DNA of 37,275 bases from Comamonadaceae bacterium (GTDB lineage Bacteria > Pseudomonadota > Gammaproteobacteria > Burkholderiales > Burkholderiaceae_C), in the NCBI GenBank assembly GCA_947447405.1, contig CANFKQ010000004.1:1-37275 (forward strand). Direction: 5' to 3'. A program made the position numbers and the translations under genes. The notes under the pieces are model-generated. The model saw only the letters and a list, made by a program, of their open reading frames with translations, had not been told where the DNA came from and searched no databases. Positions 8,865-17,580 of this stretch are shown piece after piece; the stretch's first letter is position 1, and each line of letters starts with the position of its first letter.

Positions 8865-9597
8865 GCAACTCCAGTTGGTTGCTGACGCTGCGGTGTGACA
8901 AATGCGCCAAGGTTCTGCGCGAGTGCCCTTGTGGCGACAGCATGTCACCCGCGTGAACCTTGGCCTGAATTCCTGTTGCAGACATCACTTGGTGCAGCGA
9001 TTGCACAAAGCCGATGTCACCAATGAACGCTGCTTTCAAACACAGCGCCCCTGTGGCTGGGTTGGTGTAGCGGATGGCCAAGGGTTGTATTTGGATGTTG
9101 TGGTTGATGGCCGCTTCAAACAAGTTGGCATGAAAAAAACTAACTGCATTGCCTTCACTGCTGGTGCCTTCAGGAAAAACGGCTACGCAATAGCCATGGT
9201 GGAGAGCGCTAGAGACTTCATCCACCATACGTCGCGCAGAGCTGGGAGAGCCACGGTCGACAAACACCACGCCACAACCTTTGGCAATGCTGCCCACGAT
9301 GGGCCATGCTTTGACTTCGGTCTTGGCCACAAAAATGCTGGGTTGAATGGATTGAATGATGAGCGCATCCACCCAAGACACATGGTTGGCCACAAACATG
9401 AGTGGAACCGAAGACTGTTCAATTGGGTTCAGCGATGTTTCATGAAGCACTTGAATGCCAAGAATTTCAAGTGTGTGTTGTGACCAAGCTTTGATTTCTT
9501 CAAGCTTTCTTTCTCGGTTTAAACGAGGGAACTTGATCCACAAAATCCAGAAGGCATTGCCAAAGGCGTGTATGAGTCGTAAATATTTAATCAGCAT
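8854..9597 (-). CDS. 1-acyl-sn-glycerol-3-phosphate acyltransferase family; candidate lyso-ornithine lipid acyltransferase (OlsA-like)
   Basis: PlsC motifs 'VANHVSWVDALII' (NHxxxxD) and 'VFPEGTSSEG'; divergent from an OlsB-like gene. Confidence 0.85.
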   Translation of the reverse strand: MLIKYLRLIHAFGNAFWILWIKFPRLNRERKLEEIKAWSQHTLEILGIQVLHETSLNPIEQSSVPLMFVANHVSWVDALIIQSIQPSIFVAKTEVKAWPIVGSIAKGCGVVFVDRGSPSSARRMVDEVSSALHHGYCVAVFPEGTSSEGNAVSFFHANLFEAAINHNIQIQPLAIRYTNPATGALCLKAAFIGDIGFVQSLHQVMSATGIQAKVHAGDMLSPQGHSRRTLAHLSHRSVSNQLELLNA

Positions 9598-9623
9598 GAT
9601 TAGCTGGTAAGCATAGGTGTTGT

Positions 9624-9643
9624 GTATGACAAATTGGTGAATG
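9624..9643 (-). promoter_or_regulatory. Putative Pho box upstream of the olsA-like gene
   Basis: Minus strand CATTCACCAATTTGTCATAC: TTCA and GTCA 11 bp apart. Confidence 0.5.
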
Positions 9644-9653
9644 TTTGATGCGA

Positions 9654-9672
9654 CTTGTCACGAATATTTCAT
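9654..9672 (+). promoter_or_regulatory. Putative Pho box upstream of the olsB-like gene
   Basis: CTTGTCACGAATATTTCAT: GTCA and TTCA 11 bp apart, followed by GGTTAATTC as a -10 candidate. Confidence 0.6.
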
Positions 9673-9739
9673 GCAATCTTCGCGGTTAATTCACATGGCC
9701 TGACAAGAATCAATGCCATTGAATTACCAAGGAGCCACC

Positions 9740-10588
9740 ATGAAAGAACTGCCTAACCCCACCATGCCGCTGTCGTTCATCGATGTGCCACGGGGGTCGC
9801 TTCATCGAAACGATCAAGACCTTCAAAAAGTTTCTGTCGCTGCCGAAAAAACTGAAACGCGCCCAGCCCTGATTGTTGAATGGGCGAAGCACCAAGACGA
9901 AGTTCGTGAGGCGCAGCGCTTACGCTATGACGTGTTTGCCAGCGAGATGGGCGCGCGTTTGAAAGACAGCATTCCTGGTCACGACATCGATTTGTTTGAT
10001 GACTTTTGCGAACACTTGATCATCCGCGACGATGCGACAGAACAAGTCATCGGTACCTATCGCGTGTTGACGCCAGCACAAGCCAAGCGTATTGGTAGCA
10101 CATATTCAGACTTGGAGTTTGATCTCACACGTTTGCGTCAATACCGCGAACGCATGGTCGAGCTGGGGCGCAGCTGTGTGCATCCAGACCACCGCCACGG
10201 TGGCGTGATCATGGCTTTATGGGGTGCGTTAGCTGAGTTCATGGTGCGCAACAAACTGGACGTGATGATTGGCTGTGCCAGTATTCCCATGTTGCACCAA
10301 GGGGTGGTGAGTGGCGAAGTGGCTGCCAGCATTTGGCACCAACTCAAGACAACGCATTTGGCAGGTGTTGAAAACCATGTCACGCCGCGCTTGGCGTTGC
10401 CCGTTGAGCAGTGGGAGGTGAACCCTGCGTTTGAACCTCCTGCATTGATCAAAGGTTATTTACGTTTGGGGGCCAAAGTACTGGGCGCACCCGCATGGGA
10501 TCCTGATTTCAACACAGCTGACTTGCCTATGTTGATGAAGATCAACGACATGCCACCGCGCTATCGCAAACATTTCTTGGGCGCTTGA
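9740..10588 (+). CDS. GNAT/OlsB-like N-acyltransferase (candidate L-ornithine N-alpha-acyltransferase)
   Basis: 'EVREAQRLRYDVFASEMGARL...DFCEHLIIRDDATEQVIGTYRVLTPAQAKRIGSTYSDLEFDL...ELGRSCVHPDHRHGGVIMALWGALAEFM' is OlsB/Acetyltransf_5-like; RBS AAGGAG before ATG 9740 rather than ATG 9713. Confidence 0.85.
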   Translation: MKELPNPTMPLSFIDVPRGSLHRNDQDLQKVSVAAEKTETRPALIVEWAKHQDEVREAQRLRYDVFASEMGARLKDSIPGHDIDLFDDFCEHLIIRDDATEQVIGTYRVLTPAQAKRIGSTYSDLEFDLTRLRQYRERMVELGRSCVHPDHRHGGVIMALWGALAEFMVRNKLDVMIGCASIPMLHQGVVSGEVAASIWHQLKTTHLAGVENHVTPRLALPVEQWEVNPAFEPPALIKGYLRLGAKVLGAPAWDPDFNTADLPMLMKINDMPPRYRKHFLGA

Positions 10589-11358
10589 TGCACTACAGAG
10601 CCATCTTTATTTCTGACCTGCACTTGGGCACGCCAGGGTGCCAAGCAGAGGCGCTGTTGGACTTTTTAAAGGACAACACCAGCGACTACTTGTACTTGGT
10701 GGGTGACATCATTGATGGATGGCAATTACGTCGCCGTTGGTATTGGCCGCAAGCGCACAACGATGTAATTCAAAAACTGTTGCGCAAAGCACGCAAAGGT
10801 TGTCGCGTCATTTATGTGCCGGGTAACCACGATGAGTTTGCGCGCCATTTCTTAGATCACCATTTCGGTGGCATTGAAGTGGTGGATGAAGCCGTGCATC
10901 AGACCGCGGATGGTCGTAAGTTATGGGTGATTCATGGCGATTACTTCGATGCCGTGGTTCAACAAGCCAAATGGCTGGCTTATGTGGGCGACTACTTGTA
11001 CGAGTTCACCCTCAAGCTCAACCGTTATTTGAATAACTTACGCGGTCGCATGGGCTTGCCTTATTGGTCCTTGTCTGCCTACCTCAAACACAAGGTGAAA
11101 AAGGCGCTGAATTACGTCACTGATTTTGAAAATGCGGTGGCGCACGAAGCTGCCAAGCATGGTTACCAAGGTGTGGTGTGCGGCCACATTCATCGCGCTG
11201 AAATTCGCGACGTGAATGGTGTTCTGTATTGCAACGATGGCGACTGGGTAGAAAGTCGTAGCGCTTTGGTTGAAGACGCGCAGGGTCAGCTGTCTTTGTT
11301 GTATTGGGAAACAAAACCCATCTTGATCGATAAACCTGAACTGTCCCAAGTTACATGA
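10588..11358 (+). CDS. Calcineurin-like metallophosphoesterase (annotators usually call LpxH-like; candidate PlcP phospholipase C)
   Basis: 'AIFISDLHLGTPGC', 'YLVGDIIDGWQLRRRWYW', 'YVPGNHDEFAR', 'WVIHGDYFD', 'VVCGHIHRAEIR' metallophosphatase motifs; start overlaps the upstream stop. Confidence 0.85.
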   Translation: MHYRAIFISDLHLGTPGCQAEALLDFLKDNTSDYLYLVGDIIDGWQLRRRWYWPQAHNDVIQKLLRKARKGCRVIYVPGNHDEFARHFLDHHFGGIEVVDEAVHQTADGRKLWVIHGDYFDAVVQQAKWLAYVGDYLYEFTLKLNRYLNNLRGRMGLPYWSLSAYLKHKVKKALNYVTDFENAVAHEAAKHGYQGVVCGHIHRAEIRDVNGVLYCNDGDWVESRSALVEDAQGQLSLLYWETKPILIDKPELSQVT

Positions 11359-12422
11359 AAATTGCCCTCATCACAGATGCTTGGCGTCCCCAAATCAATG
11401 GTGTGGTCACCACTTTGGTTGAGCTGGTGGATCAGCTCAACGCCAAAGGACATGTGGTGGAGGTGATTCATCCGGACTTATTTAAGACCCGTCCATGTCC
11501 TGGCTATGCAGGCATCGACTTGGCGGTGAAGCCTTACCCACAATTAGCGAAGCAATTGGATGCGTTTCAGGCCGATGTGATTCATGTGGCCACTGAAGGC
11601 CCCTTGGGATGGGCTGCACGAAAATATTGTTTGAAACACGGTTTGCCGTTCACCACTGCATTTCACACACGATTCCCTGAGGTGTTGAAAGCAGCTTTGC
11701 ATATTCCGCTGTGGATCGGTTATGCCATCTTTCGACACTTTCACAAACCATCCGCTGGGGTATTGGTTCCCACACAAGGTGTGATGCGTTTGCTGGACGG
11801 ATGGGGTTTTAAAAATTTGCGCAGCTGGACGCATGGTGTAGACATGCGTTTGTTTGGCTATGCCGACACGGTGGCGCATCACCCAGACTTGGACGATTTG
11901 CCACGCCCCATTGCTCTGTATGTGGGGCGCGTGTCATATGAGAAAAATATCGACAGTTTTCTGGCCATGCCATGGCACGGCAGCAAAGTCGTGTGTGGCG
12001 TTGGTCCTCTTGAGAAAGAGTTGAAAGACAAGTTCCATCATGTGCGTTGGTTGGGTGTATTGCCTCGCGATGTCTTAGCACGTGTGTATGCGAGCGCCGA
12101 TGTGTTCACATTTCCCAGCCGCAACGAAACCTTTGGCTTGGTCATGCTCGAAGCCATGGCGTGCGGTACGCCTGTGGCGGCTTATCCCGTGGATGGTCCG
12201 CTTGAAGTGCTGCGCCCTGAAGCAGATTACCCGCATCGGCGCAAAGGTGGCGTGCTGCACGAGGACTTGGCTTATGCCAGCCTAGAGGCCTTGAAAGTGC
12301 CGCGTTCAGAAGCGCACGCGCAGGCCCTGACGTTCAGTTGGGATGAGTCCACCCGATTGTTTGAGCAGCATGTGGTGCCCATTGATCGAGCGATTCGTTT
12401 GGGTGGTGAGATGCGTTTATGA
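11355..12422 (+). CDS. GT4-family glycosyltransferase (candidate Agt-type diacylglycerol glycosyltransferase)
   Basis: 'ALITDAWRPQINGVVTTLVELVDQL', 'HVATEGPLGWAARKYC', 'FTFPSRNETFGLVMLEAMACGTPVAAYPVDGPLEVL'; ATGA overlap with the metallophosphoesterase gene. Confidence 0.9.
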   Translation: MKIALITDAWRPQINGVVTTLVELVDQLNAKGHVVEVIHPDLFKTRPCPGYAGIDLAVKPYPQLAKQLDAFQADVIHVATEGPLGWAARKYCLKHGLPFTTAFHTRFPEVLKAALHIPLWIGYAIFRHFHKPSAGVLVPTQGVMRLLDGWGFKNLRSWTHGVDMRLFGYADTVAHHPDLDDLPRPIALYVGRVSYEKNIDSFLAMPWHGSKVVCGVGPLEKELKDKFHHVRWLGVLPRDVLARVYASADVFTFPSRNETFGLVMLEAMACGTPVAAYPVDGPLEVLRPEADYPHRRKGGVLHEDLAYASLEALKVPRSEAHAQALTFSWDESTRLFEQHVVPIDRAIRLGGEMRL

Positions 12423-12802
12423 GCCCGTTGTATTTTTTACCCAACAGCCTGAGCGATCCTAGCTTTGAGACGTACTTGCGAGACACCCATCGACTGTTCG
12501 ACTATCGGGATGTCAAAGATCAATTGCTGCCTCAACTGTTCGATTCGATAGAGGAGTTTTCAAATCAAAGCCATTGCCGATTCACATGCGGCAACCGCTT
12601 CGAGGGACAGTTTCCAGAACTTCGCATTCAATGCCCGGTTGGTTTTGTGCCCGATGTGATTCACATTGAATTCCCTCATCGCCATGAATCATTTGTGGTT
12701 AGACAAGCTGGGCAAGAGTCCAAGTTGCAAGGGCTTGAAAATTTAGCGATTCATTTGCGCGTCATTGTGTTGATGGGGCTTGCACATTGGCATACCACTT
12801 GA
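12419..12802 (+). CDS. Hypothetical protein, translationally coupled to the glycosyltransferase
   Basis: 127 aa ORF beginning at an ATGA overlap with the upstream stop; no recognised domain. Confidence 0.6.
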   Translation: MSPLYFLPNSLSDPSFETYLRDTHRLFDYRDVKDQLLPQLFDSIEEFSNQSHCRFTCGNRFEGQFPELRIQCPVGFVPDVIHIEFPHRHESFVVRQAGQESKLQGLENLAIHLRVIVLMGLAHWHTT

Positions 12803-12823
12803 GGCGTTTTTAAAACTGCATGC

Positions 12824-12845
12824 ATGACTCTTTGAGTCATTTTTT
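12824..12845 (+). terminator. Rho-independent terminator
   Basis: ATGACTC-TTT-GAGTCAT followed by TTTTT. Confidence 0.7.
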
Positions 12846-12929
12846 ATCTGTACGTCACTGAAATGACTTTTTTTCTTCTTATTCCTTTCATCATGTTCTG
12901 CAACGATGAACGCATTCAGGAGAAAATTT

Positions 12930-14351
12930 ATGCGAATCACCGTCATCGGTTCTGGTTATGTAGGTTTGGTCACAGGTGCCTGTTTGTCCGACCTTGGTTT
13001 TAAAGTGCTGTGTCTTGACAAGGACGAAGACAAGGTCAAGATGCTGCAAGCGGGCGAGGTGCCGATTTACGAGCCTGGACTGAAAGAGTTGTTGTCGCGT
13101 AACCATGCCGATGGACGCATTCGGTTCACCAGTGATGCGCATGAGGCCATTGACCACGGCGATATTTTGTTCATCGCGGTGGGCACGCCTGCACAAGAAG
13201 ATGGCTCAGCCGATCTGGGCCATGTGCTGTCGGTTGCCTCGATGGTGGGGCGCAATCTCAAAGACTTTAAGCTCGTTGTGAACAAATCCACTGTGCCTGT
13301 GGGTACGGCTGATCGTGTGCGTGCTGCAGTCAAACACGAGCTCACACAGCGTGGCATGTCGGATGAAATGTTTGACGTGGTGTCTAACCCCGAGTTCTTG
13401 AAAGAGGGTGCGGCCATTGACGACTTCATGCGTCCGGACCGCATCGTCGTGGGCATTGACGATGGCATTCACCATGAAAAAAGCCAACGCATGATGGGTG
13501 ATTTGTATGCCAGCTTTAACCGTCACCATTCACGCACCGTGTGGATGGATGTGCGCAGTGCTGAGCTGACCAAATACGCTGCCAACGCCATGTTGGCTAC
13601 GCGCATTTCGTTCATGAACGAAATTGCCAACTTGGCCGATGCCTTGGGCGCAGATGTGGACCAAATTCGCCGTGGCATTGGTGCGGATAACCGCATTGGC
13701 TATAGCTTTTTGTATGCGGGTTGTGGTTATGGCGGCAGCTGCTTTCCCAAGGACACGCAAGCCCTGGTCAGCACTGCTCAGGCACACGGCCAGCACATGA
13801 GTGTGGTCAGTGCCACTGAGCAGGTGAACGAGCGCCAAAAGACTTTGTTGGTCGACCGTTTGGTCAAGCGTTTGGGCCATGACTTAAGTGGTCGAAAAAT
13901 TGCGGTGTGGGGCTTGGCCTTTAAACCGAACACCGATGACATGCGCGAAGCACCCAGCCGTGTGGTCATCAAAAGCTTGTTAGAGCGCGGTGCCCATGTC
14001 ACAGCGTATGACCCTGTCGCAGGTCACGAGGCCATGGTCGCTTTGAAGCTCGATTGCGCAGGGCAAGAAGCGTTGTTGAAGAACTTCACCTTGGTCGCCC
14101 ACGACATGGATGCTTTGGAGGGTGTGGATGCACTGATGGTGCTGACCGAGTGGAAGAATTTCCACAACCCTGACTTCCAAGCCATGAAGTTGAGCATGCG
14201 CACGCCCTACATTTTGGATGGACGCAATTTGTACAACCCCGATGCCTTGGCTGATTTAGGCATCGCCTATCAGGGGGTGGGTCGTCGCAACGAATTGGTC
14301 AATCTGACCGTTGATCCGGTCGCTTTGGAGACTTCAGCACTCAATGCCTAA
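12930..14351 (+). CDS. ugd: UDP-glucose 6-dehydrogenase
   Basis: '[36 protein letters not shown]', '[18 protein letters not shown]', '[17 protein letters not shown]'; RBS AGGAGA before ATG 12930. Confidence 0.95.
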   Translation: MRITVIGSGYVGLVTGACLSDLGFKVLCLDKDEDKVKMLQAGEVPIYEPGLKELLSRNHADGRIRFTSDAHEAIDHGDILFIAVGTPAQEDGSADLGHVLSVASMVGRNLKDFKLVVNKSTVPVGTADRVRAAVKHELTQRGMSDEMFDVVSNPEFLKEGAAIDDFMRPDRIVVGIDDGIHHEKSQRMMGDLYASFNRHHSRTVWMDVRSAELTKYAANAMLATRISFMNEIANLADALGADVDQIRRGIGADNRIGYSFLYAGCGYGGSCFPKDTQALVSTAQAHGQHMSVVSATEQVNERQKTLLVDRLVKRLGHDLSGRKIAVWGLAFKPNTDDMREAPSRVVIKSLLERGAHVTAYDPVAGHEAMVALKLDCAGQEALLKNFTLVAHDMDALEGVDALMVLTEWKNFHNPDFQAMKLSMRTPYILDGRNLYNPDALADLGIAYQGVGRRNELVNLTVDPVALETSALNA

Positions 14352-15549
14352 AGGGTTTTACTTTCTGATTGGTGCCCAGTTCGCTTCTGGACTTGCTGAC
14401 AATGCGCTGCTGATTTTAGGAATTTACTTTCTCAAAGAGCAGGGCTATCCGGGGTGGTGGGCACCACTCTTGAAGTTTTCGTTGACCTTGGCTTATGTGC
14501 TCTTGGCCTCTGTGGTGGGGCCCTTAGCTGATGCATTTTCCAAGAGCCGTTTGATGGCTGGTATGAATGCACTCAAGATCGTGGGCGTGCTGATGTTATG
14601 CGTAGGCGCGCAGCCTTTATGTGCCTTTGCCGTCATTGGTTTGGCCGCCTCGGTATATGCCCCTGCGAAGTATGGTTTGGCGACCGAGTCTGTGCCTGCA
14701 CGTTGGTTGGTGCGAGCCAACGCTTGGATAGAAGTGTCGATGGTGTTGTCGGTTATTTTTGGCATCGCCCTTGGCGGTACGCTCACGGGTCTGTCAGAGG
14801 CAAGCGCCTCAGTTGACCTTCTGATTCGTACCCAAACTTTGCCCGCCATGGCCGTGGTGGTGGGGGTGTATCTGGTGGCTGCTGTTTTGAATGTGGGATT
14901 GATGCCCATGGGGCAGCGGTCCAACCTCGCGCCTTTCACGTGGCATGCATTGCGTGTATCGACGTTTTGGAAATCGAATCAAAAACTTTGGCGTGATCCA
15001 TTGGGTGGCGTTTCTCTATATGTCACCACCTTGTATTGGGGTGTGGGCGCTGTGATGCAATTTTCTGTACTGGTGTGGGCTCAAAGTTCATTGGGAATGA
15101 GCCTTAAATTGGGTGCGTACTTGCAGGCCTTGGTGGCGCTGGGCGTGATTGCAGGTGCCTACATGGCAGGACGCTCTTTCAAACTGCATTCTGCGAGGCA
15201 GGCGTTGCCTTGGGGTTTGTTGCTGGCGGTATTGTTGCCGGTGATGGTGATGGTCACCGATCTGTGGATTGCCGTTCCGCTTTTGTTGTGCGTGGGTGTG
15301 GCTGGAGGCATGCTGCTGGTGCCCATGAATGCCTTGCTCCAGCATAGAGGCATGCTAGTTTTGAGCGCTGGCCGCTCGATTGCCGTGCAAGGTTTCAACG
15401 AAAACCTTTGCGTGTTGTTGATGCTTGCCTCCTACAGTGCGTTGCTGGCGTTCGGCATGCCGTTGAGTGTGATCATGTTGCTCATGGCCGTTGTATTGTT
15501 TGCAGGCATAGCGCCGCTGTGCCTGCTTCTTTGGCGAAAGCTGCGCTGA
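14344..15549 (+). CDS. MFS transporter, lysophospholipid transporter LplT-like
   Basis: '[65 protein letters not shown]' LplT-like N-terminus; overlaps the ugd 3' end. Confidence 0.85.
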   Translation: MPKGFYFLIGAQFASGLADNALLILGIYFLKEQGYPGWWAPLLKFSLTLAYVLLASVVGPLADAFSKSRLMAGMNALKIVGVLMLCVGAQPLCAFAVIGLAASVYAPAKYGLATESVPARWLVRANAWIEVSMVLSVIFGIALGGTLTGLSEASASVDLLIRTQTLPAMAVVVGVYLVAAVLNVGLMPMGQRSNLAPFTWHALRVSTFWKSNQKLWRDPLGGVSLYVTTLYWGVGAVMQFSVLVWAQSSLGMSLKLGAYLQALVALGVIAGAYMAGRSFKLHSARQALPWGLLLAVLLPVMVMVTDLWIAVPLLLCVGVAGGMLLVPMNALLQHRGMLVLSAGRSIAVQGFNENLCVLLMLASYSALLAFGMPLSVIMLLMAVVLFAGIAPLCLLLWRKLR

Positions 15550-16743
15550 TTAGCTGTGTTCGATGGTGCGCTGGAAGATGGTCTCAACCTGACCTGCAAT
15601 TTCATCCCAGCCCAAGTGCGCCACGCTGGCACGGGTAAATTCACGCGCTTGACGCAATGTGGTTTGATCGTTTGTGATCTCCAACGCGCGCTGTATGTAG
15701 GTGTGAGGCTCGGCACTGTCAATCAACCAGCCGTTTTTTTGATCTGTGACAAAGTCACTGGCCGCTGCGCAATCAAAGGCCAACACGGGGGTGGCACTGG
15801 CCAGTGCTTCTAAGGTGACGTTGCCAAAGGTTTCGGTCAAGCTTGGAAACAACAGTAAATCAGCACTTGCATACAGCGTGCTCAGTTGCTCGTGGCTGCA
15901 CATGCCCATGAAGATGGCATCTGGGCATTTGGCTTCGGTGATGGCGCGCATGGGGCCGTCACCCGCAAAAACCATCTTGACGGAACGACCCGCAGCAATC
16001 AGGGCTTGGTAGGTTTGAATGGTGAGCTCTAGATTTTTTTCAGCCGCCAATCGCCCCACAGACAGTAGGACCAAGGTGCCTGACGAAGCGCGCCAATGGG
16101 CACGCATGTCTGCGCTTCGCTTGTCAGGGTGAAATAGCTGTGTGTCCACACCGCGTGCGACCACTCTGAGATTTTTGAAGCCCATGGCTTCGAGTTGAAA
16201 TTTCATCGCTTGCGTGGGCACCATGGTGAAGGCCGTGCGGTTGTGAAACTTGCGCAGGTACGCCACGATGGGTTTGCTCAACCAGCCCACGCCGTAGTGT
16301 TGGCAGTAGCTGTGAAAGTTGGTGCGGAAATCTGAAGTGACAGGCAAACGCAGAGTTTGTGCCGCTTGCAAGGCCGACCAACTCAGCGGTCCTTCTGTGG
16401 CAATGTGCACCAGGTCGGGTCGTTTGGTACTCCAAGCTTTGATGAGGGCTTTCTTGCTGGGTAAACCCAGCTTGAGCTGTGGGTACCGAGGGATGGGTAG
16501 GCCGCGCAACAGCAATTCGGACCAGCCCGTTTGTTCGTGTCCCGCATCATGCTTGTCTTGCCGTGGGCGAATCAGCTGGATGGTGTGGTGTCGCAGGCCT
16601 AGATGATGAATCAATTTTGACAGCGTGACTGCAACACCATTGACTTCGGGTGGCCATGTTTCTGTCACAACAGCAATGCGAAGAAAGCGCTGTGCGGGTT
16701 CAAAGTTTTCAACGGTAATCGGCGTACTGGGTGATAGTTCCAT
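15550..16743 (-). CDS. Second GT4-family glycosyltransferase
   Basis: 'RIAVVTETWPPEVNGVAVTLSKLIHHLGLR', 'HIATEGPLSWSALQAA', 'LLLFPSLTETFGNVTLEALASATPVLAFD'. ORF open to 16788; ATG 16743 is a plausible start. Confidence 0.9.
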   Translation of the reverse strand: MELSPSTPITVENFEPAQRFLRIAVVTETWPPEVNGVAVTLSKLIHHLGLRHHTIQLIRPRQDKHDAGHEQTGWSELLLRGLPIPRYPQLKLGLPSKKALIKAWSTKRPDLVHIATEGPLSWSALQAAQTLRLPVTSDFRTNFHSYCQHYGVGWLSKPIVAYLRKFHNRTAFTMVPTQAMKFQLEAMGFKNLRVVARGVDTQLFHPDKRSADMRAHWRASSGTLVLLSVGRLAAEKNLELTIQTYQALIAAGRSVKMVFAGDGPMRAITEAKCPDAIFMGMCSHEQLSTLYASADLLLFPSLTETFGNVTLEALASATPVLAFDCAAASDFVTDQKNGWLIDSAEPHTYIQRALEITNDQTTLRQAREFTRASVAHLGWDEIAGQVETIFQRTIEHS

Positions 16744-16827
16744 GGCGCTATGTTCGCCATTGAATTTAACAACTTGATGACATGACACGCATTTGAGGTT
16801 TTTATTTCATTCGTGTTGGGGCGCACT

Positions 16828-16845
16828 TTGTCATGGTTTTTTCAC
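16828..16845 (+). promoter_or_regulatory. Putative Pho box
   Basis: TTGTCATGGTTTTTTCAC: GTCA and TTCA 11 bp apart, upstream of the 16896 gene. Confidence 0.55.
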
Positions 16846-16895
16846 ATGACACGCCCATGATTGGCAGGTCTTGAAACACATGAGGAACATCAGCC

Positions 16896-17504
16896 GTGAA
16901 AAACTTTTTAGAAGCCTTGCGTATTCAGCGTTGGGATGATCACCGTTATTACCACCACTGCCGCATCAACCAGTCGTTGCATTTGCTCAGTGCAGTTTGC
17001 TTTTTGATCTCGTATGTCTTGTTGTTTGTCAATCCAGCTTGGGCAGCTTTGTTGGCTTGGTTGGTGTCTATGGTCGCTAGGCAGTCGGGGCATTTCTTTT
17101 TTGAGCCCTTGGGCTATGACCATGTGAACGAAGCGACGAATGACTTTAAAGAAGAAATCAAAGTGGGTTTCAACCTGCGTCGCAAAGTGGTGTTGCTCAG
17201 TCTGTGGGTCTTGTTGCCTTTGGTGATTTACTACTCCCCAGGCATGTTCCACGTGGTGCCAACACATGAAACATGGGTAGAGTTTTCAGAAGCTGTGGGT
17301 TATTCGTGGTTGGCCTTAGGGGTAGGTGGTTTGCTGTTTCGCACGATTCATTTGTGCTTCATCAAAGATGTGCAAACTGGCTTGGTGTGGATGACCAAAA
17401 TTCTCACAGATCCATTCCATGACGTGTACCTGTATCACAAGGCACCATGGCAGTTGTTACGTGGTCAACGTTTTGACGAAGAATTTTTGCATGCCTCTCA
17501 GTAA
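16896..17504 (+). CDS. Multi-pass membrane protein, possibly Mpo1/DUF962-like
   Basis: 202 aa with several TM segments and conserved-looking His clusters ('RYYHHCRINQSLHLLSAV', 'RQSGHFFFEPLGYDHVNEATNDFKEEIKVGFNLRRK'); family call is tentative. Confidence 0.55.
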   Translation: MKNFLEALRIQRWDDHRYYHHCRINQSLHLLSAVCFLISYVLLFVNPAWAALLAWLVSMVARQSGHFFFEPLGYDHVNEATNDFKEEIKVGFNLRRKVVLLSLWVLLPLVIYYSPGMFHVVPTHETWVEFSEAVGYSWLALGVGGLLFRTIHLCFIKDVQTGLVWMTKILTDPFHDVYLYHKAPWQLLRGQRFDEEFLHASQ

Positions 17505-17524
17505 AAATAGTCAATTCAAAACTG

Positions 17525-17558
17525 AAAGGCGTTCGGATGTTGCAACTGAACGCCTTTT
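17525..17558. terminator. Hairpin terminator between convergent genes
   Basis: AAAGGCGTTC...GAACGCCTTTT inverted repeat in the convergent intergenic region. Confidence 0.65.
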
Positions 17559-17580
17559 GCTTTATCGAAGCAAAGTTGCT

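Noticed and set aside
12850-12875. Pho-box or second terminator upstream of ugd (CTGTACGTCACTGAAATGACTTTTTTT)
   Set aside because: GTCA/TGAC form only a 4-bp inverted stem and no 11-bp direct repeat; insufficient for either call.
16744-16800. Pho box for the second GT4 (minus strand GTGTCATGTCATCAAGTTGTTAA)
   Set aside because: GTCA half-sites are 5 bp apart and the 11-bp partner is GTTA; suggestive but too weak to list as a feature.
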